The position numbers and the translations under genes are program-made. From NCBI GenBank assembly GCA_949987565.1, contig OX465119.1:8922895-8986894 (forward strand): 64,000 nt of DNA, given 5' to 3'. Each line of letters starts with the position of its first letter. Within the stretch, counting starts at the first letter, position 1. Shown here piece after piece: positions 36,101 through 51,100 of the stretch. This DNA is from Luidia sarsii. Taxonomy: Eukaryota; Echinodermata; Asteroidea; Paxillosida; Luidiidae. Under the pieces are notes generated by a model, which searched no databases, had not been told where the DNA came from, and worked only from the letters and a program-made list of their open reading frames with translations.

Positions 36101-39100
36101 TGAATGTCATATTATTGTAATGAAAATCTGTGGTGATTTCATACAGACCCTTTTAAAGTCTTTGAAAACCTTTTTAAAGATTTCATCTTCAGGTACTGTA
36201 AAAGAGAGTGACACAAAACCACCGCCCAAATATTTGCGATTCATAAACCGGGTTTTTGGCTGGTGTTCACACAGGCCCAAAAAAATTGCATCGCGAGCCG
36301 ATTGTGTTAGCATTTGTGGTCAAATGGTGGGTGTGTCCTTTGAGGGTGGCCCATGCAGAGAGACATATACATATTAACATGCACAGTACTTCCTGTCAAT
36401 CTAGAGTGTGAGCAGTGCATTGTGGGATTAAAAAACCCGGTGTGATTCAGAGGAGCGTTCCCACACACACCGTGTCGCAAATAAACGAAATTTGTTGGAA
36501 TTGTCTCATAGTAGAGACACAGCAATATATAGTGTAGTTCGAATCGCGATTCAAATCCCACTAATAATCATGCTTATTGTGTCCACAAAAAAGAGAGTGG
36601 AGTCTGATGGTGGCCTCACAAAAATTAATAGCCAACTAGTCTTTGCCGGGGTGGCCCCCACCCCGGCAATAGTCAGAACAATTCAACCATTAACTGCCGT
36701 ACGTACATCTACAGGGATTACACCCCCGCTTTCACTCAGATGCAAACAACTAAATGTTGTAAACTCGGTTTACGCAGCTCGGGGATCACACAAAGTGGAT
36801 GTAGGTTTTTCAAGTCAGTTTTCGAACAGTTAACATTCATCAGGCATAAACTCACAGATTTCGCAGATGTCACCTGACCAACCCTCCTCACACGCACAGG
36901 TGTAGTACGTGAACCAGTTAAAACAGGTACCGCCTATCCCACAGGGTTCCTCAGCGCAAGCGTCAAGCTCTAAAAAAGAAAAACAAAAGTAATCACATTG
37001 ATTTTCAAATTGATCTTGCTGCTTCTAAATGTAACATTCTCACACACACACTCTACCGTATCTATCCCAAGGTGTAGAATGGAGAGGTATCGGAACAGAT
37101 TCTGCCTCTACCTGGAATTCTCATCCTGGTTCTTGCCTTCCCCCTGCCTACGATCTTGCCCTTTTTAAGAGGAATGTCAATTCCTATCTCCAGCCTTCCT
37201 GAGCGAGTCCCTCTCTCTCGCCTTCTTTCCTTAGTCCTTAACATTGAGTGGCTTTATAGCCTTGTTTTGGGCAAATCTGGGAATGTCAATTCCTATCTCC
37301 GGCCTTCCTGAGTCTCTCTCTATCTCCTTCTTTCCTTAGTCCTTAACCTTGAGTGGCCTTGTTTTTGAGCAACTTTGCAATTAAAAAGAAAAGAAAAGAA
37401 AAAACACCGAAAAGAAGTCGGCAAGTTATTTGTTTGAAGTTGCTTACCCGTTTCACAGAAGGCACCGACGTACTTTGGATTGGAGCACTCACAACGGAAT
37501 GCGCTCGTATCAGTCACCATACATACACCGCCATTTTGACATGGAGTGCTAGCACAAGCAGTAACTGCAACAATTTAAAAGCAATTAGGATTAGATCACT
37601 AATAAGCTCCATTCAAATTGGGTGGTTTGTTTCTCAAAAGACACTGCGCAAGAAACCACTCACATTTTTTTATAAGACCAGGGACATTGTAAACCCTTGG
37701 AACAAGGTTGGCAATGCACTGTATTTGGAGTACCAAAATGGCCGACAGTGGCTTCAGTCATAAGTAGACCTTGGGAACATGTCTGGCAAAAATATTTGGA
37801 GTGCGAAAATGGCCTACATACATGTACAGTAGCTTCTATCATTAGGAACAAGTCTGGCAAATCTAATGTATTGGGAGTGCCAACATGGCTGACAGTGGCT
37901 TCGATCAGACCCTTGGAACATGGCTGGCAAATCTAATGCATTTAGAGTACCAAAATGGCCGACATTGGCTTTCATCATAAGTACTAGACTTTAGGAACAA
38001 GGCTGACAAATCTAATGTATTGGGAGTGCAAACATGGCCGACAGTGGCTTAAGTTCTGCGCAGACCCTGGGAATAAGGTGGCCAAAAATATCTTACAAAT
38101 ACGCAAACAGCAGACTCAAATTCCCAAAGGGAAAATTCGAGCATGAATAAATTTCAAGGGAAAGTAGGAAGTCTCTTTCCTCCTACCAATTTCGCACATG
38201 TCGCCAAAGAAGCCCTCAAGACATGAGCAGATGAAGCCATCAGTGGCAGCGAACTGGCAGACTCCATCATACTGGCACGGGTTACTGCCACACGGATCCA
38301 CAACTGTCAAATCAAAATCAAACAAATACTGCATTATCCATCAAAGAATACTTCCATGAACCCATAATTATCTGCCTGACTGGTCACAGCACATAAACAC
38401 ATGTTCCTGCCAGAGCCCCTATCACACTCAAACAAAAAAGCGAGCATTACAAGAGTAAAGAGTCAATGACAGCTTTTCTAAAACATGAAACTCAAACAAA
38501 CTATTATACAATGGAAAGAATTATGAGCTTTACCTAATTATGATACAATAAAATCTAAAACATCATAAAACGTATCAACAGAACAATGAATGGGATAACA
38601 CCATAATTATTTTTCACAAACCTATAAATAGGCCGCGGAATTTCACTTAGGTCTAGTTCAGCGATTGTAGCTTTTCTGCGTCTTACATGAAATCCCATAA
38701 TATCGGAGGATATGGGTCAACCCTTCGTCCAATAAACATTACAAAATGTCTCATAATGTAAAAGAAAACGTACTGAGATGTTTTAAAAATGCAGCATCAT
38801 ATTTAATCTATGAAAGAAGAATTGCACCTGTTTCGCAGGTCGGTCCTTCATAGCCACGCGGACAGGCACAGAGATATCCACTTCCTTGAAGAAAACAAAT
38901 GCCGCCATTTTGGCACGGGCTAGGGTCACAGGGATCAACAGGTGCCACATCTGTACAACAAAAACAACCCCATATCAAAGCAAATATATTACAGTTATCT
39001 TTGCTTGATCATATATTCTTCCTACCAAGTCCGATTTGAGATTTTCTTACACTGATACATAGGTTTTTTCAAGGCCTACAGCATTTGCAGGCCAAGTTTT

Positions 39101-42100
39101 AGTTTCGTTGAGATAATATCGAATGAGATATGTGTGCTTTTCTTTTCAGCTACTCCCTGCAATAGACATTTTATCAAATAAATCCATGCTACAGAACTGT
39201 TTTGCAATGTTGCTGACAATCAAACTTTTTTTTTTCACATTCGTTCTAATGAGAATTTCAATAGTCATGAGCAAATTTGTGATGTCATAACAGGATCATG
39301 CAACCGAAACCCAATTGATGTTGTACAAATGCTTCTGAAAATTTCTGGTTTTTCCTGCAGACCTATCCCTAGAACCTGTCAGGTGCCTGTAGATTTACTG
39401 CCAAAATGTATGCTTCATAATCGGTTAGTGAAATAATCATTTAGTGAGTTTTTCATCAAACCTAATCCAGAGGGATTAATTTGCAGTTTGAAAGTTCATG
39501 TTTTTTCTTATTTTTTTTAGCTTCATCCAGCTCAGACTGACAGCAACTTTAGTATAGCTTTCCTCCTTTGATCCCTTCCCTACTGCTTGCCTTCCCTTTG
39601 ATCTCAACCTGGTCTTTCTACCAACTTTCCTTGTATTATTTGTTCCTACTCCCTGCCCTTCTCTTTGATCAAGTGAGTCTTTGCCCAGTACACTCATATC
39701 TGATAGTGAATGTTTAGGAAGATTGAAGTGATGCCAATTAATAATGTTCCACTATTGATTGTAGACCTTTGGCCTCAACCATCAACCTGGACTCACTTTT
39801 TGGGGGGTTTCGCCAACATTATACATTTCCAAGCAATGGAAAAGATGACGGAAGCCATGAATGGTTTAGATAATTAGACCTCTAGAGGGTTATTCGAATA
39901 TGGTATGGCACATCAGGGGCACCGTACATTACGTACAGGTATTGCAGGTGCTTCCGTAGTAGTTATCCGGGCAGTCACAGAGGAAGCCACTACTGCCTTG
40001 CACGTAGCAGACGCCTCCATTCAGGCAAGGGGTGGGTTCACATGGATCGGGAGGTGGAGGGGCTGGAAGGCCAAAAAAAAAATCAAGATTGTTTCTACGA
40101 AACAGTCTGAGATAGGTCCTCAGTGTGCCTATTTGGCTACTTTGCAAGATGAAGACTTTGAAATATTAGGCTTTGAAATTTTTATTTTCTAACAAATTAT
40201 TTATTCTTATTATGGTTGGATGCAAATGTTGTCAATTCAAGTCAAATAAACAAAGGAAAAACTGATCAGGAACTTTTGAACAAATTGAACAATTGGCAAG
40301 GAAAACTTAAACTGGACCGGGACTTGAACCCGAGACCTCTGGATTATCGTACCAGTGTTTTTTTTGTTTGGAGAAGGTGCAAGAACCATGTATTGATTGT
40401 GATGGAAGGGGTGACATTGATGAGGAGGATATAGATGGGAAGGGGGTCGAGCAGGTTGTGGATGAGGAGGAAGAGGGAAAATAGGGGGAGGTGGAAGGGG
40501 AAGTGGACGTTGAGGAGGATGAGGGTGAGGATAAGGAGAAAACAGAGGTACACAACTGTAGATGATGAGTAGGACTATGAGGCTAGGAACAAGAATTATT
40601 TTGAGGATGTAGATGATATAGTATATGACTGGTATTTCAAGGGACGACCTTATATAATCATATAAAATAGTTTTTCCTTGTATTATACTTGAATTGACAA
40701 AGCTGCATCCACTTTGTGTGATCCCCTAGCTGCTGTAGCCAGGTATACAACCAATGGTTGTTTGCATCTGAATGAAAGCAGGGGTGTGATCCCTGGAGAT
40801 ATATGTCAGTTAATGATTGAATTGCTTCTGACTAGAAAGTTTAGAAGGTAAGAACTTTAGAAGTTTAGGAGTTTAAAAGTTTAACCTTAAAAGTTTAGAA
40901 ACTAATGTTTTCCTGGGTCAAGAGTAAAATGGAAGAAATTACCATTTTCACAGTTTGAGCCCGAGTAGTCATTGGCGCATGAACAGAAATAACTGCTTCG
41001 GCTGTTGCTACGGAAACAGACTCCTCCATTCTGGCACGGGGAACTGTCACAGGGGTTTTCAGGGGGAGGGGCTGCAGAGGCAAATGGCAAAATAGAGGAT
41101 TATTAATCGTCAAGATTTAAAACTTTAAATTGGTCAGCCTTGGCTGCCAGTCTACTATCAAAAAGAATGGAGGATTCTAACTTGCTTCAGACTAGTCACC
41201 CCTCCAAGTTCTATTTGTCAGCCTTGGCTGGCAGTCTACCACCAATAGGGATGGAGGCTTGTGCCTTGGTTCAGACTAGTCACCCCTCCAAGTTCTATTT
41301 GTCAGCCTTGGCTGGCAGTCTACCACCAAGAGGGATGGAGGCTTGTGCCTTGCTTCAGACTAGTCACCCCATCCAGTTCTATTTGTAAGCCTTGGCTGGC
41401 AGTCTACCACCAATAGGGATGGAGGCTTATGCCTTGCTTCAGACTAGTCACTCCTCCAAGTTCTATCTGTCAGCCTTGGCTGGCAGTCTACCACCAATAG
41501 GGATGGAGGCTTATGCCTTGCTTCTGACTAGTAGTCACCCCTCCCAGATGTACGGTATTTGTCAGCATTGCCTGGCAGTTTACCACCAATAGGGGATGGA
41601 TGCCCATGCCTTGCTTCAGATAAGTCATCCTCCCCCTGTTCTATTGGTCAGCCTGGGTGGCAGTCTACCACAAAACGATAGTATTGAGGGTCTTTTATTT
41701 GTTACAGGTATCCCACCATGCTAGCTCTCTTACCTATTTCACAGTGTATTCCGCTGTAGCCCATCGTACATAGACAGGTATAGCCACTGTTGAGTGTGGC
41801 CACTTGGCAGTAAGCGCTGTTCTGGCAGGGTTGACTGAGACAGGGGTTTGCTGGAACTGAGACTGGATAGTACAAGGAATAGAGAGTAAATCTCAAGTTA
41901 GATGGGAAAAATACAAGTTTTTCCTTTCTTTTATTTGCCCAAAAATAAAGTTTTAAAAGCTACAGCCACTTAATAATTATGTGAACCGTGAACTGCTGTA
42001 GCCAGATTTTTTCAACAAATTTTCATCAATTTTGCATCTGAATGAAAACCATTGAAAAAGAGATGAACATTACCAAGTTTTACTTGTGCTAGTTTGTATT

Positions 42101-45100
42101 TGAAACTTGTGCTAGTTTCTATTTGAAAGAAAACAGGAGGCGTGATCCCTGCAGATATACGGCAGTTAATGGTTGAATTGCTTCTGACTGGCGCCCCCAC
42201 CCCGGCAAGGACTAGCTGACTATTTGGGAAGGCTACCATCTCAGGGCTGGAGAGAGCTCAGGTGGTAAGAGCGCTGGTACGATAATCCAGAGGTCTCGGG
42301 TTCAAGTCCACACCAGGATCTCACAAAGCCTTACCACGCATCGTAACTCAACTTTACAACTGATAGCCCAAGTTGAAATGATGACTTTTGTTCATTGCTC
42401 ATCATTGCCTTGCAATTGATCAAATGTTACAATGCAATATAATGCATCTGATGAAATCAACCACAGGTCCAGTCAAATATCTCTTTGGTATTTTTTCAAA
42501 TTTCGACTCACCAAACTCGCAATTGTCTCCTGTGTATCCTTGGTTACAGTTGCACAGAAAAGCATTGCCAAGGTTACGGCAAGATCCCCGGTTCATGCAG
42601 GGAACGCTGGAGCAAGGATCAGAAACTAGGGGAAAAGAAGGAAAAAACAGGGATGGCTCACACAGCTGATCCTTCTGATTGGCCAATGATGGAAACAAGG
42701 GAAATTCTCCGATAATTGGAAGAGATGGCTCCTTTCTTAAAATTCTTCTGATTGGTTGAAACAATGAAACAAAGAGCTTTCATCATGATTGTCTTGAATG
42801 AGAGCCATCCTGACTGCAGAGGGAATATTCAAAGTTTTTTAGGAAGGATTCTCATAATAAATATCCAAACAAAACAAATAGTTTGCTCACAGTTAAAATG
42901 CATGACTAAATTCCACTGAAATCAAAATACACTCCACAAATGAATCCTCAATGAAGAGATCTTTGTATAGGAAACATTGCTTTGTTACCAGAGAAGTGAG
43001 TTCAATCATAAATAGAGAGGTTTCGCATGTGAATGGATATGCCTACCGGTATGTATGCATACGTTTAGCTATCCATACCAGTTAGTGGCCTATCTGCCAT
43101 TTCGCAATTCCGGCATATTATTAGCGCTATTCGCAATCCCACCACTGTGTAAAATAAGTCTAAAATGAAGTCTACTTCCGAAACCACTTACCCCCATTTC
43201 TATACCCTAATTTGAGACTAATCTGTTTGCATTTCAAAGTCTTTGAAACTGACGAAAATGGCCTATACATATTCAGCAATCTACTCATTTCTTGACAACA
43301 CCATCCATGGACAAAAACTATCATGACGATTTACTAGAAATTCAAATTTTCCTATAAAGTGTTCCTTCCTTACATGTAGCGAACAAAAAATCCGTGCTGT
43401 CCACACATTTATCAGATAGTACTAGTAACACTATGAACATCTAAACCGTGAAAATGGGCTGAAAATGTTATTAAGAGCAGTGAAAAGAAAATTCACCGTG
43501 TTTTAACGTGTTCAGTCATAACGTGTTTTAAGTCATTTTCAGGGTGTTTTCACCAGTGGTCTCCAAAGCCACATTCCTGGTGGTAAATGGCTAGAGGCAA
43601 TTTAGAAGTACTGTATCTGGGAGTGACAGTTACAAGGACACCATTCAGTACCTCTATGGGGCTGGTGGTCCCTACTGGTAATTGAATTAGCCATCCCCCA
43701 AGGCTGGAGCTTGCACCCTAGATATTCACGTTCTTTTCATGGTCTCCTTAGTGACCTGAAGATGTCCTTATCAGGTCAGAGAGACAATTAACTTGACTTC
43801 ACTGTAAAATGCACCGTGACTTTTTTTCGAAATATAGTTTCTGTTCGCTTCTTCTCTTATATTAGTAACCAGGGGTCAGGGTATTTTACCTGTTTGGCAG
43901 TGGGTCCCGCCAAAGCCAAGAAGGCACTGACAGATGTAGTCGCCCACACCGTTGTTGAGACACAGTCCATTGTTCAGACAGGGCACGCTAGAGCAAGGGT
44001 TCCTCACTGCGGGGGGAATGTAAATAATCATTCAGTTAATGGCAAGGTCATGAATATTCAGTTCAATCAATAAGTGAAATACAGTAAGATGTAGAATTTT
44101 TATATTCAATTAGTTACCAGGTGGTGGGAATATTTGTTCAATTGAAAGCAAATGATTTTTTTTATTCAAATTGAAACGAATATGGCAACGAAAACTTTAA
44201 CTGGAGCGGGATTTGAACCCGAGACCTCTGGTTTCGCGTACCAGCACTACATTAGTTTTCCCATCTGAGCTATCCAGCCCTTAGATGGTGGCCTTCCCAA
44301 ATAGTCAACTAGTCTTTGCCAGGGTGGGGGCGCCAGTCAGAAGCAATTCAACCATTAACTAAGTATCGCCAGGGATCACACCCCCTGCTATCATTCAGAT
44401 GCAAACAACCAATGGTTGTAAACCTGGCAACATGCAGCTCGGGGATCACACAAGGTGCATGCAGCTTTTTCAATTCAAGTCAAACAAACAAAGACAAATG
44501 GCATCGCAATCCCCTTGTCGGCGTGCGTCACGTGATGAGTGCACACTCTAGTTTATTTATACAGCTCTATGAAAAATACCCACAATAAGTCACATGATGG
44601 CATGTAAACACTGGTCGTGCAATCGGTCTATTAGAGGCAGTCTGAATAATTACCTGTTTCACACCTTATCCCCTGCCACCCTAGTGGGCAGTTACAGGTG
44701 TAGCCGTTACTAGATTGGAAACAGGTGCCACCATTAAGACAAGGTGCACCACCGCAAGGATCTGTCGCATCTGGGCAAAACAGTCGAACAAGCAAACCAA
44801 AGTCGCATCAAAAAAACCTGTGTCAATCTGCACTAAATTAACACCCCTTCCTTTTCCGATAATCGTTTTACTTCAAAACCTAGCTGAACTTTCTCAAAGC
44901 CTTTGAGAAAGGTTCTGCTAGGATCGAAACATCACACCCTTATAATTTCTGATACTTGCCTTTGGGTCAATATACGCATGTCAATATAAAATCAATCAAA
45001 ACAATTCCAATTACATTTTGTAGCACACAAAATGGTTCAGCTCATCTCCGAAAGGGAAACTTGTTTATCGAAAACCAGCAGTCTCCCGAAGACAAACAGA

Positions 45101-48100
45101 GTACACTGTTCGAAATGTCAAGTTCCTCCGGTTCTTTTCAGAACCACACATACTCACAAAAGAGAGAATGTACGTGGTGTCACCGCAAACCTATTACTCC
45201 TGCTATTCTCACCATAAAAACCCTCAAATCTCATTATTTGTTTATCAAGATTACCTATTTCACAGTTGTCTCCGCTGTAGCCATTCAGACATGAGCATGT
45301 GTATCCTTGGCTGTTGGCCATGGAGGTACAGATACCATTGCTGCCGCAAGGGAAGGCTAGACAAGGACTGGTCAGATCTGTAGACAACAAAATCATAATC
45401 CAAATATGAAACAACAAAATTTGAACACTCATACTATACTTCTACTTGAAGGATGCGTCCATGTTCATGTCTCTATTGCTCTCCCCTTCCTATTTGCTTT
45501 TGTCCTTGTCATTCTGCCTTTGAGAAAAGATCTGCTTAGATCGAAATGTCAGGCCCTCCTAATTTTTGATATTTGCATTTCGGTCATTTTGGTCAGTAAG
45601 CAATTTGCAATATTCTCACATCTTACTCTGTATTTCTTTTTGACAAAAAAATAATTTTCTGTTACCCAAATAAAAGTCTTCAGCAGCCGACATTTAGTGT
45701 CTTTTTTGTCACTAAATCTTCCAAAAAAAATAAACAAATAATGGTCTGACATTAAGAATGAGTTATGAAGTATCCCCAATGAGAAAAAAACATCAAAAAC
45801 GGAGCTCAAATTAGAATGCAGTTATCTCAGAATATCAATAGCTAGGATTTGTTCACTTCATTGAACAACAGACAAAGTGGTCGGTTTTGTGTTACAAACT
45901 AGGATACAGTTGGAATAACTTACCGGTTTGGCAGTTAGTTCCGCTGAAGTTTACGGGACAATTACAGATGTAGGATGAACCGGAAACCTCATTCAGGCAT
46001 AACCCATCATTGAAGCATGGGTTACTTGAGCAAGGCAACACCACTGGAGCAAAGGAAAAAAAAAAAAACTCAAAATGGAAGACAGGAATTTTAATTTCTA
46101 GTTAACCTTGGCCGAGCAGATCTATATTCATCTCAATCACAGAAGTCCGAGCCTGAGTCACATCTCTCGAGTTCAGGTGCTGAGTCATTAAAATTTAGTC
46201 TCAAGTATCCGAGTCTTGAGTCCAACTCACAATTCCCCTTTGAATTTTGTGCGCAAACAACTTCTTATTCAATACAAAAGTCAAACAAATAAAGGATAAA
46301 CTGACTGAGAACTTTTTAACAAATACAAAAAAAATGGCACAGAAAACTTCTTCTAAGTCTGAAAATAAATTGTTTACAAAAAAATATCAAGCATGAAACT
46401 CAAAGAATCGAGCAAATGCTCACTAGTACTCATGTTTAGATTTACCTTGTATTTCACAGTTGGGTCCCCGGTATCCTGGAGTGCAGAAGCAAGCATACCG
46501 GTAGTCCGTGCCTATCTTACTGTTAAAGCAGAAACCGAAGTTTTGGCATGGTGAACTGCCACAAGGATCCGGTTCTGATACAGAAGAGAAACCAAAGATT
46601 ATCATTCAGAGTATATTTCCAAATTAATGCCCCAAAGAATTAAAATCATGTTTTTTAGTTCAAGCAGGATAAGGCTCATTCCTGCTTCCTGTTTGGTTGG
46701 ATTGAGGGAGGGTATACCATTTGCAAAGTGCCCAATTTCTGGTTATTCCTAATTTGAGAAATAACTTGCTCATCAGGAAGAATGAATTTTTAATGCTAAA
46801 AAATCTGCCGTTTTCAGGAAAAGAATTCCAACAATTGTTGTTTGATGGATGCAATCATTGAAACAAAAAGTTTACAGAAGATGTCTGGATAAGATTAGCA
46901 TTTAATGTTGTTTCCAAGGCTTTTCTCATGACATGGTTGACAGATTGAGCTGAAACATACACAGGTGTGTTATTTTATGTGTACGTTGAGTTCGACAAAG
47001 TATGGAAGCTATTCTTTGACCTTTGCAAATGGTGTGCCCTACCTTTAAAGATTTGTACATTTCAGGCAACTATTCAAAGTCGGTATAGTATGCAACTGGC
47101 AACCACTATGCAATAACCGCATGATACAAGGGGTGGAATTCACAAAGCCTTGCGGTGCATTGTAACTCAACTTACGATGGATAACCCATCGTAAGTTGTG
47201 ATACACTGTATGGTTTCTGTGCATCGCTCATTTGTATAAGTTTTGATGTAATAGAAATGAAGGGGTCGTTCATCGCGGTGGTGTAGATAAGTAGAAAGGG
47301 TGATCAAAGTCACGCGATGTGTTGTTGCTGATGGCGACATTTCGGTTGCCTGATCAGTTGCCTGATGAAGGCTAGCAGTTAGCAACCGAAACGTTGCCAC
47401 CAGCAACGACACATCGCGTGACTTTGATCACCCTCTCTACAACTGTACTTAAGTTTTGATGTTTTTGCTAAAATCGACTTCAAGTCACTTTCTCGCACAT
47501 TTCAAGATTTGCAAACAGATTGCTCACATACATGTACACCATTAAGATGATTCTAGGTACTAGACAAAGGGAGCTGCCTCCATGAAGACAAAGTCATCAC
47601 TAGAGGGCGCACTCACCAATGAGGCAGTTGGTTCCCGACCAGCCACCCTGGCAGCCACAGGTGTAATCGGTACCCGTTGTGTAGCAAAAGCCATCATTCT
47701 GACAAGGCGAGCTACTGCAAGGGTTGAAGACTGTGACCACAAAAAAAAACACACAAAGAAAAGATACAGTAATCATAATCAGTTAAGAGTCTTTTCTCTT
47801 ACAGCCTATGGACACAAGTGTCCTATTTATATAATCCCAGAAAAGAAAATGGGCAGTGTCATATGCTTTGGATCACATAAAGTGGGCATGGCTTAATAAA
47901 TTCAAAGGATTGGTCTGTGCATCAAAGACGAATAATCAAAATTGTGGATGGGGCTGAACAAGAAAAATGAGGTGAAACCGAATGACTAAAAATAGCACAG
48001 AAGACAACACAGAAATAATAATACTTTGATCAACGTGGTTTAAAGGAATAACACAACATTGATTGAGGTCAAAGAATAGCATCCATACATGTACGTTATG

Positions 48101-51100
48101 TGATCCAACATATGCATGAAATAGCAAACGTGTGAAAATTTCAGCTCATAATCCGCCAACCGAGTCTCTAGAAAATAGTGAAAACCGCTTAATTTGTTTC
48201 GCGAAAATGAAGAATTCAATGTATTTTCCATAAAATCATTTAGATCTAGGGGTGAGACGTAAATGACTTCTTTACTCATTTCTCACAAAATGCATTTTAA
48301 AATTGAGTGGGCCTGACGTTTCGATCCTAGCAGGACCTTTCTCTGCCTTTGAGAAAGGTCCTGCTAGGATCGAAACGTCAGGCCCACTCAATTTTAAGAT
48401 TTACATTTTGGTAATTTTAGTCAGTAAGCAGTTTGCAACATTTTTGTATATCACCTTAAAATGCATTTTAGGCAGTAATATTTCAGTGCGAGGTTTCTAC
48501 CCTAACCATCTTCAAACTGAATAAGTTTCATGTAAATCGGTGAACATTTCTGTTTTTCGATCTCACCAATGTTGTGTACCTGGGCTTTAAAAACTGTTAA
48601 TAACAGTATGGTAGGCCTAGTTATACTGAAAAGAGTTGAATCAAGGCCAGGATACATGTATAGCCATGGGCAGGGCTGTTATGGAAAGTTGACGTGACAA
48701 ACAGAAAAGTGAGCAGGGGAAAACAAAAAGAGGGCAGAGTTATAAGAAAAGAAGGCAAGGCTATAAAACAAAGTGGTTGGGGTTGTTGGGAAGGTGGGCT
48801 TTGAGAAAGAGGGGGCTATATATGGGGATAGTGGGTGGGGTCGATAAGAAATGTGGAAGGGGCTCTAGGAAAAGTGGGCAGACCTATAAGGAAATTGGAC
48901 AGCTATCAATAATCCGTCGATTGGAGAATGTCCGGTACCTTGTTCGCAGTACAATCCTCCATACCCTTGGTCACAGATGCAGATGAAGGAATATACCAGT
49001 CCAGACACTTGGGTGAAACAGACACCACTGTTCTGACAAGGGATGCTGGAACACGGGTCGGGGGCTAAGAGGAAAAGAGCAAAATCACTTTGTTAATATC
49101 AAACTGTCTGAATTTTTTATGATTCTGCAGAAGAAAACTCTATGGGAGAGACACCGAGACAGAGAGAGAAAGCGATTGTGAGAGGGAGAGATAGAGGTGT
49201 ATAGATGGAGAGACAGAGGTGGAGAGAAGGAGAGGCAGAGATGGAGAGAAGGAGAGACAGAGATGGAGAGAGGGAGAGACAGAGGTGGAGGGAGAGAGAC
49301 AGAGATGGAGGGAGAGAGACAGAGGTGTAGAGATAGAAGGAGAGACAGGTGTAGAGAGTGAGTCAGAGAAAGGAGAGAGGGACAGACAGATGAGAGAAAG
49401 AGGGAGAGGGGACCGAGGGGGAGAAAGTGATAGTGAGAGGATGAGGTAAAAAAAGAGAGGGGATGGAGAGAGGGAGAGATAGAGGTGGATAGAGAAAGGA
49501 GAGAGAGGGAGGGAGGAAGAGAAAGCGATGGAGAGCAAGAGAGGGGAAGGAAGAGAGGAGAGGGAGAGAGGGAGACACAGATCAGAGGTGGAGAGAGTGC
49601 GTCTGGGAGAGGAGGACAGAAAGATAAAGAGTGATGAAGAGGAAAGTAAGGGATAGTGATAGAACTGGAGGGGAAGAAAGATAGGAGAGGGAAACAGGGA
49701 GTATAGAGGAGTAAGTATATAGAGGAGTGAGTCAGAGATCGAGAGGAGAGATAGAGAGAGAGAGAGAGCAACTTACCTATTTCGCAATGGAACCCAGTGT
49801 ATCCTTCGTGGCACTGACAGAAGTAAGCGTAGGAGAGGGTGGACTGCAAGCATGTGCCACCATTTTGACAGGGGTAGCTCTCACAAGGATTGGCAACTGC
49901 CAAACAGAAATAAAAATTCATGAAGAATGAAGCTAAAATCAAACTTTTCCAGCTAAAGTTGGAAACACATTCACTTAAAAAATGCAATTCACTCAATCTA
50001 CGCACCAATTTAATGTCTGATAAGAAATTAATCACTATCATTACTAATGATTAAACTACCGGTACAACTTTTAGAAATTACCTGTTATTCAATTTATGAA
50101 TTTTCCAGTAAATATACCTACACAAAGTAAGAAAAAATGAAATCTAAAATAAAAGAATAAAAATAATGAAAACTATTTGATACTTGGCCATAATATTATT
50201 TTTTATGTAACACTAAAACTATTTTTTTTATGAATTTGATTTGTTGTGACCTTCAGAAAAGTGGACTTCAGAAAAGCTGGTAACCAGATAAAATCACAAA
50301 GGTTACCTGTTTCACAAGTTGTTCCCTGGTACTCTGCTGGACAGGAACACTCAAAGGTGGTATCTGTGTTGAGGCAGACCCCACCGTTTTGGCATGGTGA
50401 ACTCACACAGGGCAGCACAGCTAGCATGGAAGAAGTCAAGGAACAAGACAATGTCATATCATTTACAACATAACAGTTAGGAAGCATCCTTGATCTTATC
50501 ACCAACCAAGCAATTCTGACACATCCCAGTGTAGATTTGCATTTGAGTCACAAAATTAAGTCCCAATTCATTGAGGTCAAGTCCAAGTCACGAGTCGCAA
50601 AGGCCAAGTCTCAAGTCCGAGTATGAGTCATGAGTAACAAAGGTTGGGTCTTGGGTCCAAGTCCTGAGTTGCCCTGGTCTGATTTACAGTGTGAATCACA
50701 TAGACCAAGTCTCGAGTCTGATTCACAAGTCGGCTGGGTTGAAATCAAGCCATGACTCACATAGGCCAAGTTATGAGTCACAAGCTATGAGTCATCAAGA
50801 GTCACGAGTCACCATTAATGCAATACTGTATTGAAAACACATATGAATTCCTTTTCGCTCCTTTTAAATGCACCACACAACCACTAGAACATCCCCCATA
50901 GGAACGGTACACTGGAATCAGCCGGCTATTTTCATTTTAATGTCATAACTAACGAATGCGTTAAAAGTTTTCATTGTTAATCGAGTATCATGAAGAATAT
51001 ATAATATACTTTCGATTCATGTGAATTTTATTTGAAAAAAAACGACAATTAAGGACCGTCATTTTTGGGATAAACGTCACGACTCTCTCCAGTTTTTGTT

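Noticed and set aside
49085..50041. 318-residue minus-strand open frame
   Set aside because: Only 49777-49896 is exon w15. The rest is a purine-rich simple repeat read through the donor into the intron.
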